NCBI GenBank assembly: GCA_019925095.2
Contig: JAHHIN020000030.1
Span: 8,454,501 to 8,518,500 of the forward strand
Reading direction: 5' to 3'
Length of the DNA stretch: 64,000 bases
Origin: Dendrolimus kikuchii
Lineage: Eukaryota; Arthropoda; Insecta; Lepidoptera; Lasiocampidae
Shown here: positions 28,380-38,625 of the stretch, piece after piece
How the letters are laid out: every line of letters starts with the position of its first letter
Position numbering within the stretch: position 1 is the first letter of the stretch
The notes under the pieces: model-generated
The model's database searches: none
Seen by the model: the letters and a program-made list of their open reading frames with translations, nothing else
What the model was told of the DNA's origin: nothing
Made by a program: the position numbers and the translations under genes

Positions 28380-28691
28380 CCTAGCGTACGTGTCAACACT
28401 ATGAGGTATGATAAATAAATAAAGTCATTTTGTATGAGACATTAATTTTATTTCAATTATTTTCTTAAAAATACACACATTATACATTAAAAAAATATTA
28501 CTTAGAGTACACTAAGATAAGTTATTTACATTTAAAATCATTTTTAACCTTCTACAAAGATATTTTAGTTACATTAATATTACCTAAAAAACATTTGTTA
28601 CAATTTTATGTTGTATAAAGTTTATAAAATTTACACCTTAAAATTATTTTAATCTTATACACTATTTACATTTATATATTATTTAAATATT
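28380..28691 (-). other. AT-rich spacer between polymerase and ATPase genes
   Basis: This is the only spacer of more than 150 bases among the genes between 22.9 and 32.7 kb. It has no ORF and is very AT-rich. It probably holds the 3' end of the polymerase transcript and the promoter of the downstream gene block. Confidence 0.4.
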
Positions 28692-31600
28692 TTATCTTAA
28701 CTTATAATGACCCCATGCTAAGGTGTCAACATTATTAGGTAAAATAAATCTTTTTGTGTCATTATAAGATAAACATACTTTGTTAATTTGCTGGGTAAAT
28801 ATTGTATGTTTAATTGATCTAAATCTATACATGGTATCGTATTTAATATTTTTATCAAAAAGACATGATTTATAATTTTGCATTGTCATCCTTTTTGTGA
28901 CACTTTTGTTGACACCTTTGGCTTTCGATATCAATTTGTTTTCGGTTTGAATTGCATACATTTTTGACCTTAATCCTACAAATTCTTTGACAATTTTACC
29001 ATTACTTTCATCTTTGAAAAAACCTAGTTTCTTTTTATTGAGTTGTGGAAAACCAAATATATTATTCGTAGGATAATCAGATGTATCAAACCGTAATGAA
29101 AGATCGGATTTAATCTTGTCATAGAAATCGTTTGTGAAAATCTGATATATCAAGCTATCGGTATCAGTGTATAATAATTTTGTATTATTACCAAACTTAG
29201 TTAGAATGTAGTCGTAATGAAACTCATACATTAGAGTTTTTGATATATCTAAAATAGAGAAACCTAAATAAATGGGTTTATCATAGCAAACTTTTGTTTT
29301 TTGTAATTGGACTGCTACTAAATTTTCCGAAAAAATTGACAGATTGCTGAATTCAGGTTTTGCAATAAGATCCTGAACACCTAAAATTTTACCACGATTT
29401 TCCCAGTGGGTTAGTAATTTTACGTTTACTCTTTTATCAACATTTTCCATTGTTTTTCCAAAGACTGAGTTGTTCATTAATTTGTAAAAGTCTTTTTCAA
29501 AATCTGATGTTGCCTTTGTTCTGAGTTCAGTATTTAAGTCAATGTATTTTTTTAGCCAGGGGCTTTGTCGGAACTTTAATATTCGATGTATCTTGGTTAA
29601 TTTGATACCCATTTTAAGACACTGTTTAAGATTTCTATAATGAATTTTATATTTTACTTTATTATTTAAATTTGGTATTAGTTTTTTTTCTTTTGTACCC
29701 CCTATTGATATATTTTCAGGACACAATGGTAAATCGGAATGTAAATCATGTAGTTTCTCAGGATACTCCAAATCAACCTCTAAAATGAAACCGTATTCAG
29801 ATGTATCAGTAACTTCATAATTTGTCTCCGGACTCACCCATTCAAAAGCACCTTCAGGAAGGTACTGAGACATGGCCCAACCATAAAGATTGTTTGCATC
29901 AAAATAAACCAAGTATGATGGAGGTTTATTTTCATCAAAATCATCTAAATATTTATTGTTAGCTTTTGCATGTCGATTACTACATTGAGATATACCACCC
30001 CTGATACCTGCTTTAATGAAAGCAATTTGATCAATGTCTGTTAGTAGTTCCAATTCAACTTTTGTTTGTTTTAACATAGCATCCCAACTTAAACCCGGTG
30101 CTGTATAATAGTGGGAAGGATCCAAACCATATGTTTTGAGACAAAGGTCACGGAAATTTTCAAAAACATCAGCTAGCAATAGCACATCTGTTTTTAGATA
30201 TAAATTTGAATAGTCTAACATGTTCTGACAACCAAAGTGTTGCCAAACATCCTGTGCACGATTGTAATCATTATCAGAAATTTTGGTATCCGTAAGCGAA
30301 CTATAAAATTTATCTTGGCTTGGTAGAGAGGTTACATTTAGAGAGTCAAACGAAGTCATAAACTCATATGGGTAAACACCTTTCTTACAAAGACGATTGA
30401 AGTCTTCTTTATCAGGAAAGTGGTTTTTTAGTTCACGAAATTCTTCTACTTTTAAGTTTTTTGCTAACTGATCGAGGCTGCATGGTAAAAATTTAAAAGA
30501 ATCTACAAATCTTAAGGTGACCTTTTGATTGTTTATTGTTACGTGTTTTGAGAACGAAATATATTTTTCTTTGTTTTGAGGAATTATATCGATTTCACCT
30601 TCAACAAAATTAAGCGCATGGACGATGAAATGTGCATCGTAATTACTTAAATTATGTAGAAAGACTGGAATATAACTAGGGTTAATGAACTTTTTCTTAC
30701 ATACTTCATGTACAACACCTAATTGCTTATCAATATCTAAAACTTCTTCAGCCTTTAAATCAGTTTCACAAATGTAACAAGTATTTGTATCTACAGTTAA
30801 CAGTGATTCAGGTGGTTTTTGAAAACAATCGTTTCTGCAAATAGTTTTTAAATCATCATATAAACGATTCATGAATACTTGAGTGCAGTTTGGTCCAGTG
30901 TATGTTTCATACTTTGATAAGCTATCATCGAATGAGCATTTGATATAATAACCGAAACTATAAACCTCATGTTTCTGAATGTTGTTAGTATTTGATTTTG
31001 ATTGATCGTTAGTACATGTTATAATGGGGTTTAAAAATGCCTCAAAGTCAGCGTATACAACAAAGGGAATTTTAATTTTTTTTTGGAACTTATCGAATTT
31101 TAGTTTATCGGTTGATATAGGTTGTCCGAACCAATTTTTTAATGTTTTTTCACTGCTAGGTAAATTTGTAGTGATGTGCGAACAATCATGTTGTTGATGG
31201 TTAATCAATCTGTCTCTAGTGGAAAAGCGCAACAAACACCCATCACATATATTTACAACACCGTTTGTATTCGATATTTGCTTACTTACTAATCGCGATA
31301 AGTTTTTTATGTAGCAATAGTGACCGACTGTTCCATTTTGTAAGTATAATAGATTTATATGTGTACTGTTACGGCATTTTGTAAAATAAAGCGGACCAAC
31401 AACAGAATGTTTTTTTTGTTTGATATCATATTCCAACCCAAAAACATTTATACTTAAATTATTTTGTTTCTCTATTTTAGATATATCTTTCAATTTAACT
31501 GGAAAAGAAATACCGTGAAAATTTAGTTTATTTGAATGAATAGTGTAAGATGACAGTCGTCCTGAATTTTTGTTAACAGGGTATAATGCTGAGAGCAATG

Positions 31601-32331
31601 CCCATTTGAAACAGAAATTGTCTGAATTATTAACGTTTATAACGGCTTTTTTATCTTTGATATCTTTTGGTAAATCAATATATGAATTTCCACGTAGTGG
31701 ATTATATTTGTTTATGTTTAGTTCTATAAAATTTATTTTTGTGAGACTCCATCCACTATCTTTCTTTTCAAAAGTACTTATTTTATGCACTAAAGTGTCA
31801 CGCAAGGATACTATGAAAATATTTAAATCATCCGCTTGAGAAATAATGAAATTACTAGTTTGAAAATCGAATGAATTAGTTAGATTTTTTGATTCTTGAA
31901 CAAAGTCTGCATGTAATATAAAATTTATTTTAACAGTAGAATGTTGTTTAAGTACTTCATCAATCAAAAAAAATATATCACTTTTAATTAATTCAAGAAA
32001 CAATTCCGGTGTTTGGAACACTGAATCAGATTGATTTTTATTTTTAACTTTGTAAGATATGATACGCTGTCCAAAAGCTGAATCTACAACAGATACATTA
32101 TCTAGAGAGCAATGAGATTTTAATATATTATTTTTATGTACTATGCTCTTAGTGTGATTAACAAAATATCTTCTATTAACTAGTATATTACACGTTTCAC
32201 AATGTAACTTATCTGTACTGGTAGAAGGTTCATCGTGTCGTTGTCTCTTTGCGTCACTATTACTGTTGTCTGATTCAATGCTTCTTTTAAACACTCCTTG
32301 TCCTGTCTGTACTGAATGGGATGATGATTGA
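28692..32331 (-). CDS. Polinton protein-primed DNA polymerase B, main exon
   Basis: About 1200 residues are open. Two C2H2-like fingers lie near residues 32-56 and 350-372 (CETCNILVNRRYFVNH, ICDGCLLRFSTRDRLINH). A 3'-5' exonuclease motif VVYADFEAF is near 410. Polymerase motif A, YFDANNLYGWAMSQYLP, is near 791, and the DTD motif YTDTDSLIY is near 1041. This is the replicative polymerase primed by a terminal protein. No ATG opens the frame at its 5' end (the first usable codon is GTG). A good acceptor (TTTTTTACAG) precedes 32331, so I take this as exon 2 of a spliced gene beginning at 32697. Confidence 0.92.
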
Positions 32332-32437
32332 CTGTAAAAAAATAAAAATTATATTTAAGCAAAATATAGATGAAAGTTAGCGAGTAAAAATGTAAGTATT
32401 TTAAGTTAAATAAGATAAGTAATTAAATTATACTTAC

Positions 32438-32697
32438 ATGACATTATTCTCAATCGTGGTACAAATTTCATAAAGGTTGGTGTCATATTCAGAATCGAAT
32501 AAATTTTCATACATGGTACAAATTTCGTACAGCTCTTGATCGTATTCAGAATCGAATATATCCGTTTTTTCAACATTTTCACATAACTCCACCATATCCC
32601 TATCTTCACACATTTCGTCAAGTTCACGTTTCTTATCATTTTCATTGCTTTCAAACTCCGACGACACAAAAAAAGCACTGACACAAACACGTTCCAT
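32438..32697 (-). CDS. Polinton polymerase gene, 5' exon
   Basis: The ATG is followed by ERVCVSAFFVSSEF. The 86-codon reading is acidic and carries a duplicated element (FDSEYD-ELYEICT, twice). It ends at a consensus donor, GTAAGT (32437-32432). The intron to the acceptor at 32332 is 106 bases. Joining the two exons keeps the polymerase frame open, giving about 1299 residues, and supplies the ATG that the main exon lacks. Without splicing the frame stops one codon after the border. Direct cDNA evidence is absent, so the intron is inference from sequence. Confidence 0.65.
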
Positions 32698-32863
32698 TTT
32701 GCGATGATGTAGCAACAAGATTGAAATTATAAATGGTTATCACTTTCGGATAACACAGACTACTTATATACCTGAGAAGTGGTATAAATCTGTTATTTTT
32801 AACTTAAAATTACACAATAATATAATTAGCTAAGTACTAGAGCAAGGTAGTAAACAATCTTTG

Positions 32864-33340
32864 TTATTTATTATCACTATTGTTATAATGAAATTTTTTA
32901 CATGAATCAATCATGGAAATTTCTTTTGTGATATTGTATGCAGTCTTTTTGATGCTTTCAAAATGTTTGTTTTTGTCATCTGTATAATATTTAATTCTTA
33001 TTGTGGCGTTTTTCCAATGCTCACTGCTGGGTATTTTTGCTAATGTTTTCAATTCATACACTTCAATTTTTATTAAGTGCGTTGAGGAACATGCATCTTC
33101 TCTATTAGTCGATAAATATGCAACACCACCGTTTGGTTGAGCTCGGGATACAGATGAACATTGCTTTTTCTTTTTATTTTTTGAAAACTCAAAAAACTTG
33201 TCAAGACTTTCCTCCTCGTCTCTTTTTCTTTTTTGTTTTGGAGAATCTTTAACAATGCTCAAATTATCGATATTGCTACTCTCTTCATCAGAAAGTGTTT
33301 GGTAATAATACTGTTTGAATGTATTTTCTTCAAATAGGTT
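32864..33340 (-). CDS. Polinton protein of unknown function, main exon
   Basis: About 158 codons are open. The N-terminal part is acidic and Ser-rich, then a basic nuclear-localisation-like stretch follows (QKRKRDEEES, KNKKKKQ). A more ordered C-terminal half contains SSEHWKNATIRIKYY. I do not recognise a domain. No ATG begins the frame, and an acceptor (GTTGTTTCAG) sits at the border, matching the mini-exon at 33440-33445. Confidence 0.55.
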   Translation of the reverse strand, partial: NLFEENTFKQYYYQTLSDEESSNIDNLSIVKDSPKQKRKRDEEESLDKFFEFSKNKKKKQCSSVSRAQPNGGVAYLSTNREDACSSTHLIKIEVYELKTLAKIPSSEHWKNATIRIKYYTDDKNKHFESIKKTAYNITKEISMIDSCKKFHYNNSDNK

Positions 33341-33439
33341 CTGAAACAACAAAATTTGTAAGAAATTGTACTATCATTTTGAAGATAATTTAATAATTAT
33401 AAAAAATATTAAGTGGTGATATTAAGTGACATATCTTAC

Positions 33440-33445
33440 CTGCAT
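33440..33445 (-). CDS. Mini first exon of the preceding gene
   Basis: ATGCAG is followed directly by GTAAGA, a good donor. Joined to the acceptor at 33341 (intron 99 bases) the frame runs into the 32864-33340 exon, giving 160 residues. The coding part of this exon is only six bases. Confidence 0.5.
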
Positions 33446-33720
33446 TTCAGATCTGAAGTATTTAATTTCACAACACGAAAATACACTCCACTGACTACTT
33501 TACTACAGTTAACTGATAATATTTTATTTTGATTTTTAGTTTATATAGTTGGAGTCATCCCATTAAATCTAATTAACAAATGACATGCAAATACATCGTT
33601 ATGATAAAATGATGCTTACAATAGTTTTCAAACAACTCATTACGATAAGTGTTAATTTGTAATTATTGACCAATAAATGGTTATGATACATAATTATTGT
33701 CAAATAAATCGTTATGATAA
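33446..33720. repeat. Promoter-side spacer with four GTTATGATA-like repeats
   Basis: No gene is present. CGTTATGATA (about 33598), CATTACGATA (33643), GGTTATGATA (33679) and CGTTATGATA (33710) lie 31-45 bases apart. The last one ends at the inner border of the right inverted repeat. Confidence 0.5.
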
Positions 33721-34454
33721 GTGTTGATATGTCTGTAAAATTAGTTCGATCGAGAGAAACGTTTAACTTGATGGCTTCTTCGAACGATTTAAAGTTAAAA
33801 GTATGCATAATGGATGCAACTCTTATTGTCCGTAGATCTCGAATCAGCCCAACTGTTTTACTCGCACATCAAAAAGTTTTAGCCTCTACTACTGCAAAAT
33901 ATCCTATTACTCGAGCTGAAGTCAAAGTTTTAACGATACCATCAGGGGTTCAAGGAAAGACCCTCGATAATATATTCCTGGGACAGGTACCTAAAAGATG
34001 CATAGTTGGTTTTGTTAATAATGCAGCGTTTAATGGTAGTCTTACTAAAAATCCTTTTAATTTTGAGAATTATGAAATGAGTTCATTTTGTTTATACATT
34101 GATGGTCAGCAAATACCTTCTAAAGCGTTACAACCATCATTTGAGAGTAATATTTTCACTACAGCCTATCATACGTTATTCTCTGGAACGGGTATACATT
34201 TTCTTAACGAAGGTAACGGGATATCTAGGGAACAGTACGCTCAAGGTTACTGTCTGCTAGCTTTTGACTTAACTCCTGATTTATCAGCTAACTCCTCAAG
34301 TCATTGGAATCTGATTAGGAATGGTAGCGTGAGATTAGAAATTCGTTTTGAATCTGCTCTTTCACAAACTATTAACTGTATTGTGTATGCCGAGTTCGAT
34401 AATGTTATTGAAATAGATAAGAACCGCAATGTAATCGTAGACTATAGTAGTTAA
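33714..34454 (+). pseudogene. 3' part of the capsid gene duplicated in the right inverted repeat
   Basis: The 246-codon frame begins at an ATG in the unique spacer and after three codons becomes identical to the C-terminal part of the capsid protein at 22967-24280. The first 190 or so residues are missing. It is read on the plus strand, opposite to all other Polinton genes except the second protease copy. I consider it a by-product of the long repeat, not a functional capsid gene. Confidence 0.8.
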
Positions 34455-35329
34455 GATAGAATTATATGTATTAATCATAAGAAAGATATCAATAAATAAA
34501 ACTGTCAACATAGCTTTCATATTTTTTATTTACAACTTCCTTTACATAATAAGTTCACAAGATTATGTTGAACATTTACAATAGTATTCTTCATCGAGTA
34601 GCACGTGTGCACTTTGGTTACAAATATGAACACAATCGAGATCCAGAAATGTTTATGCAAAATTCACCCATCTTTAGAGAGGAACGTGTATGCAGCAAAC
34701 AATTTACCAATTCACATGGAAGCGCCTACGTTCTTAGTGAGCAATCTGGATCCAAGCACCCAGCCAGGTTCTCACTGGGTAGCCATGCACATAGACCAAC
34801 ACAACATTGGACAATACTTCGATTCCTTTGGTCGGTCACCTGTAGGATTCCACTTGGCTTTTCTAAATAGGAATTGTAGAAAATGGCATTTCAATACTAT
34901 GAGAATACAAAATGACTGGACTTCAGTATGTGGTGCATACTGTTTGGTATACTTATACTATAAGTTTCATGGATATAGTATGACGGATATGACCAATTTA
35001 TTCGAAAGCCAGGAAACACTCGTTAATGATATATTAGTATACGATTTGTACAAATACTGTTTTAAATAAAGGTTGAGGAAGAAAAGAACATGTTGTTTTT
35101 GTTTTGAAGTCGTTGTTGACGTCATTAAGAACAATAGGGAGTATCGGACGAGGGTAATTAGTGAACGTGAAATAGTAATTAACAAAAGAATAAACAAATG
35201 AGTAGCTAATTAGTGCTGTAATTAGCACGGAATTAAAAAAAGCTATCTCTGTAAATACAGCATATATCGAAAAACTGATAGCGTAGAACGATCGGGCGTA
35301 CTCGAGAACCCCCAATTTGACACCAAACT
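33721..35329. repeat. Polinton right terminal inverted repeat
   Basis: It mirrors 22092-23700 at equal length. The outer end reads CACCAAACT followed by a T run. In reverse this gives AGT as terminal bases, as I would expect for a Polinton. Confidence 0.9.
34626..35069 (+). CDS. Polinton adenovirus-type cysteine protease (right copy)
   Basis: This is the exact second copy of the protease, 147 residues from the ATG of MNTIEIQ, with GSHWVAMHID and SVCGAYCLVYL. It is complete and could be expressed, so the element carries two full protease genes facing outwards. Each lies about 0.3-0.7 kb from its end. Confidence 0.88.
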   Translation: MNTIEIQKCLCKIHPSLERNVYAANNLPIHMEAPTFLVSNLDPSTQPGSHWVAMHIDQHNIGQYFDSFGRSPVGFHLAFLNRNCRKWHFNTMRIQNDWTSVCGAYCLVYLYYKFHGYSMTDMTNLFESQETLVNDILVYDLYKYCFK

Positions 35330-35342
35330 TTTTTTTTTTTTT

Positions 35343-36140
35343 AATATTAACATTACCATTTACAACAGTGAACAAAAAAAATGTCTAAGCAAAATATATA
35401 CGAAATACATGAAGACAAGAAAATATATCTATACACTGACCCTGACTAAGTTAGGAGAACACGCCGAGGCCCACTGGGCCTCAAATATATTTTAAAAAAA
35501 AATTACAACAGAGACATAGGGTTCTATTAAATGCATTTCTGGACTTCCGTACTCAAATACCGAAAACTGTGGACGTTTGTCACCTTTCTTTTTCTGCGTT
35601 ATTTTACCGAAATTCGGCTTCCGAACGTATATGACCCGTCACTATTTAACAATACACTATCTTCCTTTACAACCGTCGGTAATCAATTAATCGTTTATGC
35701 AGTTTATCAACCATATTGAATGTTTATCGAATATTATATAGACTATTGTACTGCGCACAGATCTCTTGTACCTAAGCAATGTAATTATTTGATAAGCAAT
35801 GTATTAGTTTACACATTAGAAAAGTTAATAACGTCTTGTTTATTACACCTGTAAATACCCGATGACACTTTTAAATCATACTTTTTTTTTATTGCTAATT
35901 GGCTTAAAAGTAACGATGATAACTTAGTGTCAACGCACGCGTACCAAACACAAAGGGCGCGGGTTCGAATTCTGGCCGGAAAGCGCCACAGGCAGTTTAC
36001 TAAAACTTAAAATGCACTTTTTAAACGAAACCTAATGTTATAATTGTTAAATGCTACGGACGTAGATACCCATAGCACTAATATAAACCCCAGAGGTTTT
36101 CTATGCTATGTATAATTCAACAAGTTGTAATCATTTTGTT
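35343..36140. other. Flank to the right of the Polinton, no gene
   Basis: The sequence is AT-rich. GCCGAGGCCCACTGGGCCTC near 35.46 kb is a short hairpin of the kind found at LINE 3' ends. GCGGGTTCGAATTCTGG near 35.97 kb resembles a tRNA B box, but no full tRNA or SINE can be built around it. Nothing resembles the missing aminopeptidase exons. Confidence 0.4.
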
Positions 36141-36174
36141 GGCGTTTTTTAATCATTAAAAAACGCCTAGTCGA

Positions 36175-36480
36175 CAAAACCGGAGACCGGAAGGCTGGAG
36201 CTTACCTCGCTCAAAGGATTAGCCTTTGTATCCAGCGAGGTAATGCTGCCAGCCTTCTAGGTACAATGCCCAGCGACAGTGGTCTGCTGGGGCTGGACGG
36301 GCTTTAATATAGGTTTTATTTTAATTTTAGTTTTTTTACTATTGTATATATATTTTTAAGTTAGGTTTATTTATAGGATATTTTAGTATTTGTTAATAGA
36401 TGTTAGTTAGACTTAGTTTATTTATAGTATTTAATTATACTTTTATTAATAGAAATAAAATATCAAATATTTTGTTGTCT
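36175..36480 (+). mobile_element. LINE 3' end fragment (SLAIQRGN family)
   Basis: The plus strand reads [20 protein letters not shown] then a short end and stop, followed by an AT-rich UTR ending with AATAAA-type sequence near 36456. It belongs with 300-700 and 18115-18310. Confidence 0.6.
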
Positions 36481-36488
36481 TGATAAAT

Positions 36489-36772
36489 ACATACATATAT
36501 ACATACATAACTTCACGTCAGTTCCCTTGCGGAGTAGGCACGAACAACAGAGCGCCATTTAGGCTTATTCTTACACACCTCACTTGCTCCTTTGACATTC
36601 ATAACTCTTGTCATGCACGCTCGTCAGTTCTTAAGGCTCCTGACATCACCTTCTGCTAGTACACGATCAATTTGATCATGGAAGGTGTGTCGTGGCCTTC
36701 CACGACTTCTGCATTCACCCACTTTTGCATTGTATATCTGTTTAGTCATTCTTTCATCATGCATTCTTTCCA
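36489..36772 (-). mobile_element. RTE-type LINE, 5'-truncated
   Basis: On the minus strand the reverse-transcriptase tail (RMHDERMTKQIYNAK, FHDQIDRVLAEGDV, AYSARELT) ends in the TATG tandem tail, here CATACATATATACATACATA on the plus strand. Same family as 2102-2518 and 7561-7775. Confidence 0.8.
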
Positions 36773-36975
36773 GACTAACCTTTTGTATATTGTTATAATT
36801 ACCACATGCTAACAGTGAAAGAAAAACAACCAGCACATCGATATAACCGATGTGTCAAACCCGTCAATCCGCCTTGGACAAGCGTGGCGGGTGTACTGTC
36901 TGGTCCCACCTATAAAAATGGGGCGCTGAGCCCAGCAATGTGAATTTTATGGGCTGCCATTATATTATGTATTAT

Positions 36976-37186
36976 ATTACTAGCTATGCCCGTGACTAAT
37001 TTTAAAAGTAGCCTAAGTTACTCCTTATAACATCAGCTATCTGCCAGTGAACGTTTCGTCAAAATCGGTCCAGCCATTTCAGAGACAGACAAAAATTCTA
37101 AAAATTGCATTTTCGGAATCTCCTGGTCCGAATTATCCCCCCTGATTTTTTTCACATTTTTATTTTGACATTACAAACAGACACTT
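36976..37186 (-). repeat. Degenerate Helitron-like interspersed repeat
   Basis: It begins ACTAGCTATGCCCGTGACTAA (an inverted CTAG end) and contains TTCGTCAAAATCGGTCCAGCC and GAGACAGACAAA. These are strings common in insect non-autonomous Helitron-like repeats. The other end is not defined. Confidence 0.4.
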
Positions 37187-37442
37187 CAAATTTTTAATAA
37201 TAATAATAATCGGCAGACAAACACACACATTGTATATCCCCAAATTAAGCAAGTTACGCTTGTGTTATGGGTAATATACAACGGACTACTCTGGGGCCGA
37301 TCCCAGACACCCAGACCATAGTAAATAACGGAGAAAAGACGTTTTTCCGAAACTTACTATACCAGGAATCGAACCCGGAGCCTCTGCGTTGCAGTGAGGT
37401 AGGCCGGCAAAGGCTTAGCCCGCTCAACCACAGAGGCCGTCA
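37187..37442 (-). mobile_element. tRNA-derived SINE
   Basis: On the minus strand a tRNA-like head starts near 37440 with GGCCTCTGTGGTTGAGCGGG (A-box region) and has GGGTTCGATTCCTGG (B box) near 37370. An unrelated body follows, containing ACCCATAACACAAGCGTAAC, and it ends in an ATT microsatellite near 37200. The gap between A and B boxes and the loss of tRNA folding rule out a functional tRNA. Confidence 0.7.
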
Positions 37443-37688
37443 AACTCTCTCATTACTTTTCTATTGTGTATAATAAATTCTAACACTGTTATATACCTAT
37501 ATATGTATGTATATTTGTTTGTATTGTCATATGTATATACCTATATACGTATGTGTAATTATTTATATTATTTTTGTACTTATATATATTGTGTATACTT
37601 ATCATTTATCATTATTTATAAACTACACCACCGTTAAAAAATCTAAAGGTTGCCTGGAAGAGATCGCTTTTTAGCGATAAGGCCGTCC

Positions 37689-37990
37689 GTTGTGAGTCTC
37701 TAATGGAACGTAGCTCTTGTCGTTGAAGTATGTAATTATTAGGGCTACGTTCCATTAGGGACTCACAACGACCACGTTCACGGCCGCGATTTTTCCCGTT
37801 CCACTTGCTTGCCGGCGTTATAATCGTAAACCCAAGTGGAACGGTTATTCGACCCACCTCTTGACACGGGTCGTTGTGAACATTGTGTGATCGAAAATGA
37901 TAACATCATTAGTGACGTTTTCACCAGGACCACAACGACCGCGGTCGCCTTGTGGAACGGCTAACGGAGCATTTTGGGCGCTGTGAGCTA
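37689..37990. repeat. GTTCCAC-family MITE with an inverted partial copy
   Basis: It matches 41375-41625 and the split copy at 2000-2810. The left end (GCTACGTTCCATTAGGGACT) is answered by an inverted partial copy at about 37689-37720, so the first 85 bases form a hairpin. Between 37600 and 37689 nothing is recognised. Confidence 0.6.
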
Positions 37991-38279
37991 CTAATGCTTC
38001 GATCAACAATAGTTACTATTGATCGAATCTACTAATGGAACATACAAAAGGACACGCCCACACATTTCAACGACAAGATGGAGTGACAGTGCAGCCCTCT
38101 ATGCATAGACTCATTGAACTGATATTCTAATATGACAAAGTAAGTAGATTTCACATTTCGCATTACACATCGGACTGATATTCTAATAATCGGAACTTTT
38201 TACTAACGTATCAACGTTCCCATAGTTAAGTGAATTAAAAAAAATCATTTGATAGCAATAAAGTTATAAAGCCACTTAC

Positions 38280-38418
38280 CAGGTTCTATATTTTCCTCCA
38301 AAACTTCGATATGCAGATCCCTGTCCGCCCGGTTATGTTCAAACGGGAATCCCAATGCTCGCATGACCATCATATCGATGTTAGGGGACTGAAGGCACTC
38401 GTAACCAAGAATTACTTC
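38280..38418 (-). CDS. Astacin-like metalloprotease, second visible exon (active site lost)
   Basis: The acceptor is TTTGTCCGTCATCAG. The donor GTAAGTGGC follows the last base. The 139 bases encode LGYECLQS, ALGFPFEHNRADRD and LEENIEPG, clearly the zinc-site exon of an M12A astacin. The family motif HExxHxxGxxHE is not there: the HExxH positions read MMVMR and the third His is Phe, while ALGF, EH and RADRD are kept. Zinc binding should be abolished. Phase 0 at its start fits exon 41760-41941 and phase 1 at its end fits exon 17587-17720. The reading to the right of the acceptor is intron containing in-frame stops. Confidence 0.75.
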
Positions 38419-38625
38419 CTGATGACGGACAAACATACAATTTACACTGGAATCTATCACGACTTCACACAACTCGATTCCCATCCTACCTCTATGAAAC
38501 TAGCGACTAACGACCAAAAGGTCGAAAGCGCCATGAATTTACTGGCGCTTACGTGTTTTATTTGTGTATAGTCAAGGTGGTGAAGTCCGACAATGGGGTA
38601 AGTTCATATAAAGCTCGTTTTTTAA

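Larger units (their letters stand above)
22092..35329 (-). mobile_element. Polinton/Maverick, 13.2 kb
   Basis: A complete self-synthesising DNA transposon of the Polinton type is bounded by long inverted repeats. It has genes for a protein-primed DNA polymerase B, a packaging ATPase, an integrase with chromodomain, capsid proteins and an adenovirus-type protease. All genes of the unique part run on the minus strand with spacings of a few bases. All core frames are open. It is shorter than the usual 15-20 kb. The family is known to be virus-like and to encode virion proteins. No 6-bp target duplication can be defined because both ends run into homopolymers. Confidence 0.95.

Noticed and set aside
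33599..33808. Minus-strand ORF of 69 residues at the Polinton repeat border
   Set aside because: It spans the unique spacer and the antisense of the capsid fragment.
35940..35995. Possible SINE with a B box (GGGTTCGAATTC)
   Set aside because: I cannot find a convincing A box or tail.
37345..37440. Possible tRNA gene on the minus strand
   Set aside because: A and B boxes are present but the arms do not pair as a tRNA and a SINE body follows.
38311..38571. Plus-strand ORF of 86 residues
   Set aside because: Antisense of the astacin exon, with no recognisable content.
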